Source: Anarhynchus alexandrinus
Lineage: Eukaryota; Chordata; Aves; Charadriiformes; Charadriidae
Reading direction: 5' to 3'
DNA length: 64,000 bases
Assembly (NCBI GenBank): GCA_008711295.1
Contig: VUYV01000090.1
Location: 2,472,917 to 2,536,916 of the forward strand
Under the pieces are notes generated by a model, which saw only the letters and a program-made list of their open reading frames with translations, searched no databases and had not been told where the DNA came from. A program made the position numbers and the translations under genes. How positions within the stretch are numbered: position 1 is the first letter of the stretch; each line of letters opens with the position of its first letter. Positions 63,640 to 64,000 of the stretch are shown piece by piece.

Positions 63640-64000
63640 CCCCGGTGTAACTTTATCACCTTTCACACCATTTCCCACAGCATTCTCTTGGAGAAACTGG
63701 CTGCTCATGGCTTGGATGGGTGTACTCTTCACCAGATAGAAAACTGGTAGGATGGCCGGGCCCAAACAGTTGTGGTGAATGGAGTTAAATCCAGTTGGCG
63801 GCTGGTCACAAATGGTGTTCTCCAGGACTCAGTATTGGGGCCAGTTCTGTTTAATATCTTTATCAATGATCTGGACGAGAGGATCCAGTGCACCCTCAGT
63901 AAGTTTGCAGTCGACACCAAGCGGGGCAAGCGTGTTGATCTGCTTGAGGGTAGGAAGGCTCTACAGAGAGATCTGCACAGGCTGGATTGATGGGCTGAGG
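63640..64000 (+). mobile_element. CR1 LINE reverse-transcriptase fragment, decayed, runs off the right edge
   Basis: One plus-strand frame reads SHSILLEKLAAHGLDG, then ENW, a stop, [32 protein letters not shown] and [11 protein letters not shown]. This is the CR1 ORF2 reverse-transcriptase domain (fingers/palm) running to the window edge. The frame has a TAG in the middle (within GGTAGGATGG near 63750). The catalytic FADD box reads FAVD, so one catalytic Asp position is altered. The copy is therefore inactive. Its 5' boundary is approximate and its 3' part lies outside the window. Confidence 0.92.

Overview
This is vertebrate nuclear DNA, most likely from a bird. It has short exons with GT-AG splice sites separated by kilobase introns, one CpG island in otherwise AT-rich sequence, and many CR1 (chicken repeat 1) LINE copies. 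Two of these carry the young avian CR1 3' end with its ATTCTATG-type terminal octamer. There is no bacterial-style gene organisation, and nearly all open frames outside the exons listed here are chance frames in intron or intergenic DNA.

The only protein-coding gene I can support is the 5' half of GADL1 (glutamate decarboxylase-like 1, acidic amino acid decarboxylase) on the minus strand. Its promoter/CpG island lies at about 33.1-34.0 kb. A first coding exon contributing only 7 coding bases (33480-33486) is proposed there. Exons 2 to 9 follow at 22262-22434, 21334-21460, 19537-19627, 18705-18811, 17143-17258, 11301-11380, 11131-11185 and 7585-7701. All junctions keep the reading frame, and the exons together encode about 291 residues. 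The last exon in view ends at the HVD motif. The exons for the PLP lysine and C-terminal half must lie beyond the left edge; I did not find them in bases 1-7584.

The introns hold old repeats. Intron 9 has a 36-bp tandem duplication, a MIR-like SINE relic and an antisense ancient CR1 of about 1.5 kb. Intron 8 has a tandem duplication containing an N. Intron 6 has an ancient CR1 3' end. Intron 1 has a younger CR1 tail.

From about 34 kb to the right edge I see no gene. This intergenic DNA starts with a young CR1 tail (34345-34619), followed by a roughly 2-kb decayed ancient CR1 (34820-36795). A tandem duplication at 42 kb repeats a splice-site-flanked pseudo-exon. There are several simple repeats, and at the right edge a CR1 reverse-transcriptase fragment with a stop codon and a damaged catalytic motif.

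No new biological system is evident. The points most worth checking are the tiny first coding exon of GADL1, the duplicated splice-competent pseudo-exon at 42 kb, and the long ancient CR1 relics.
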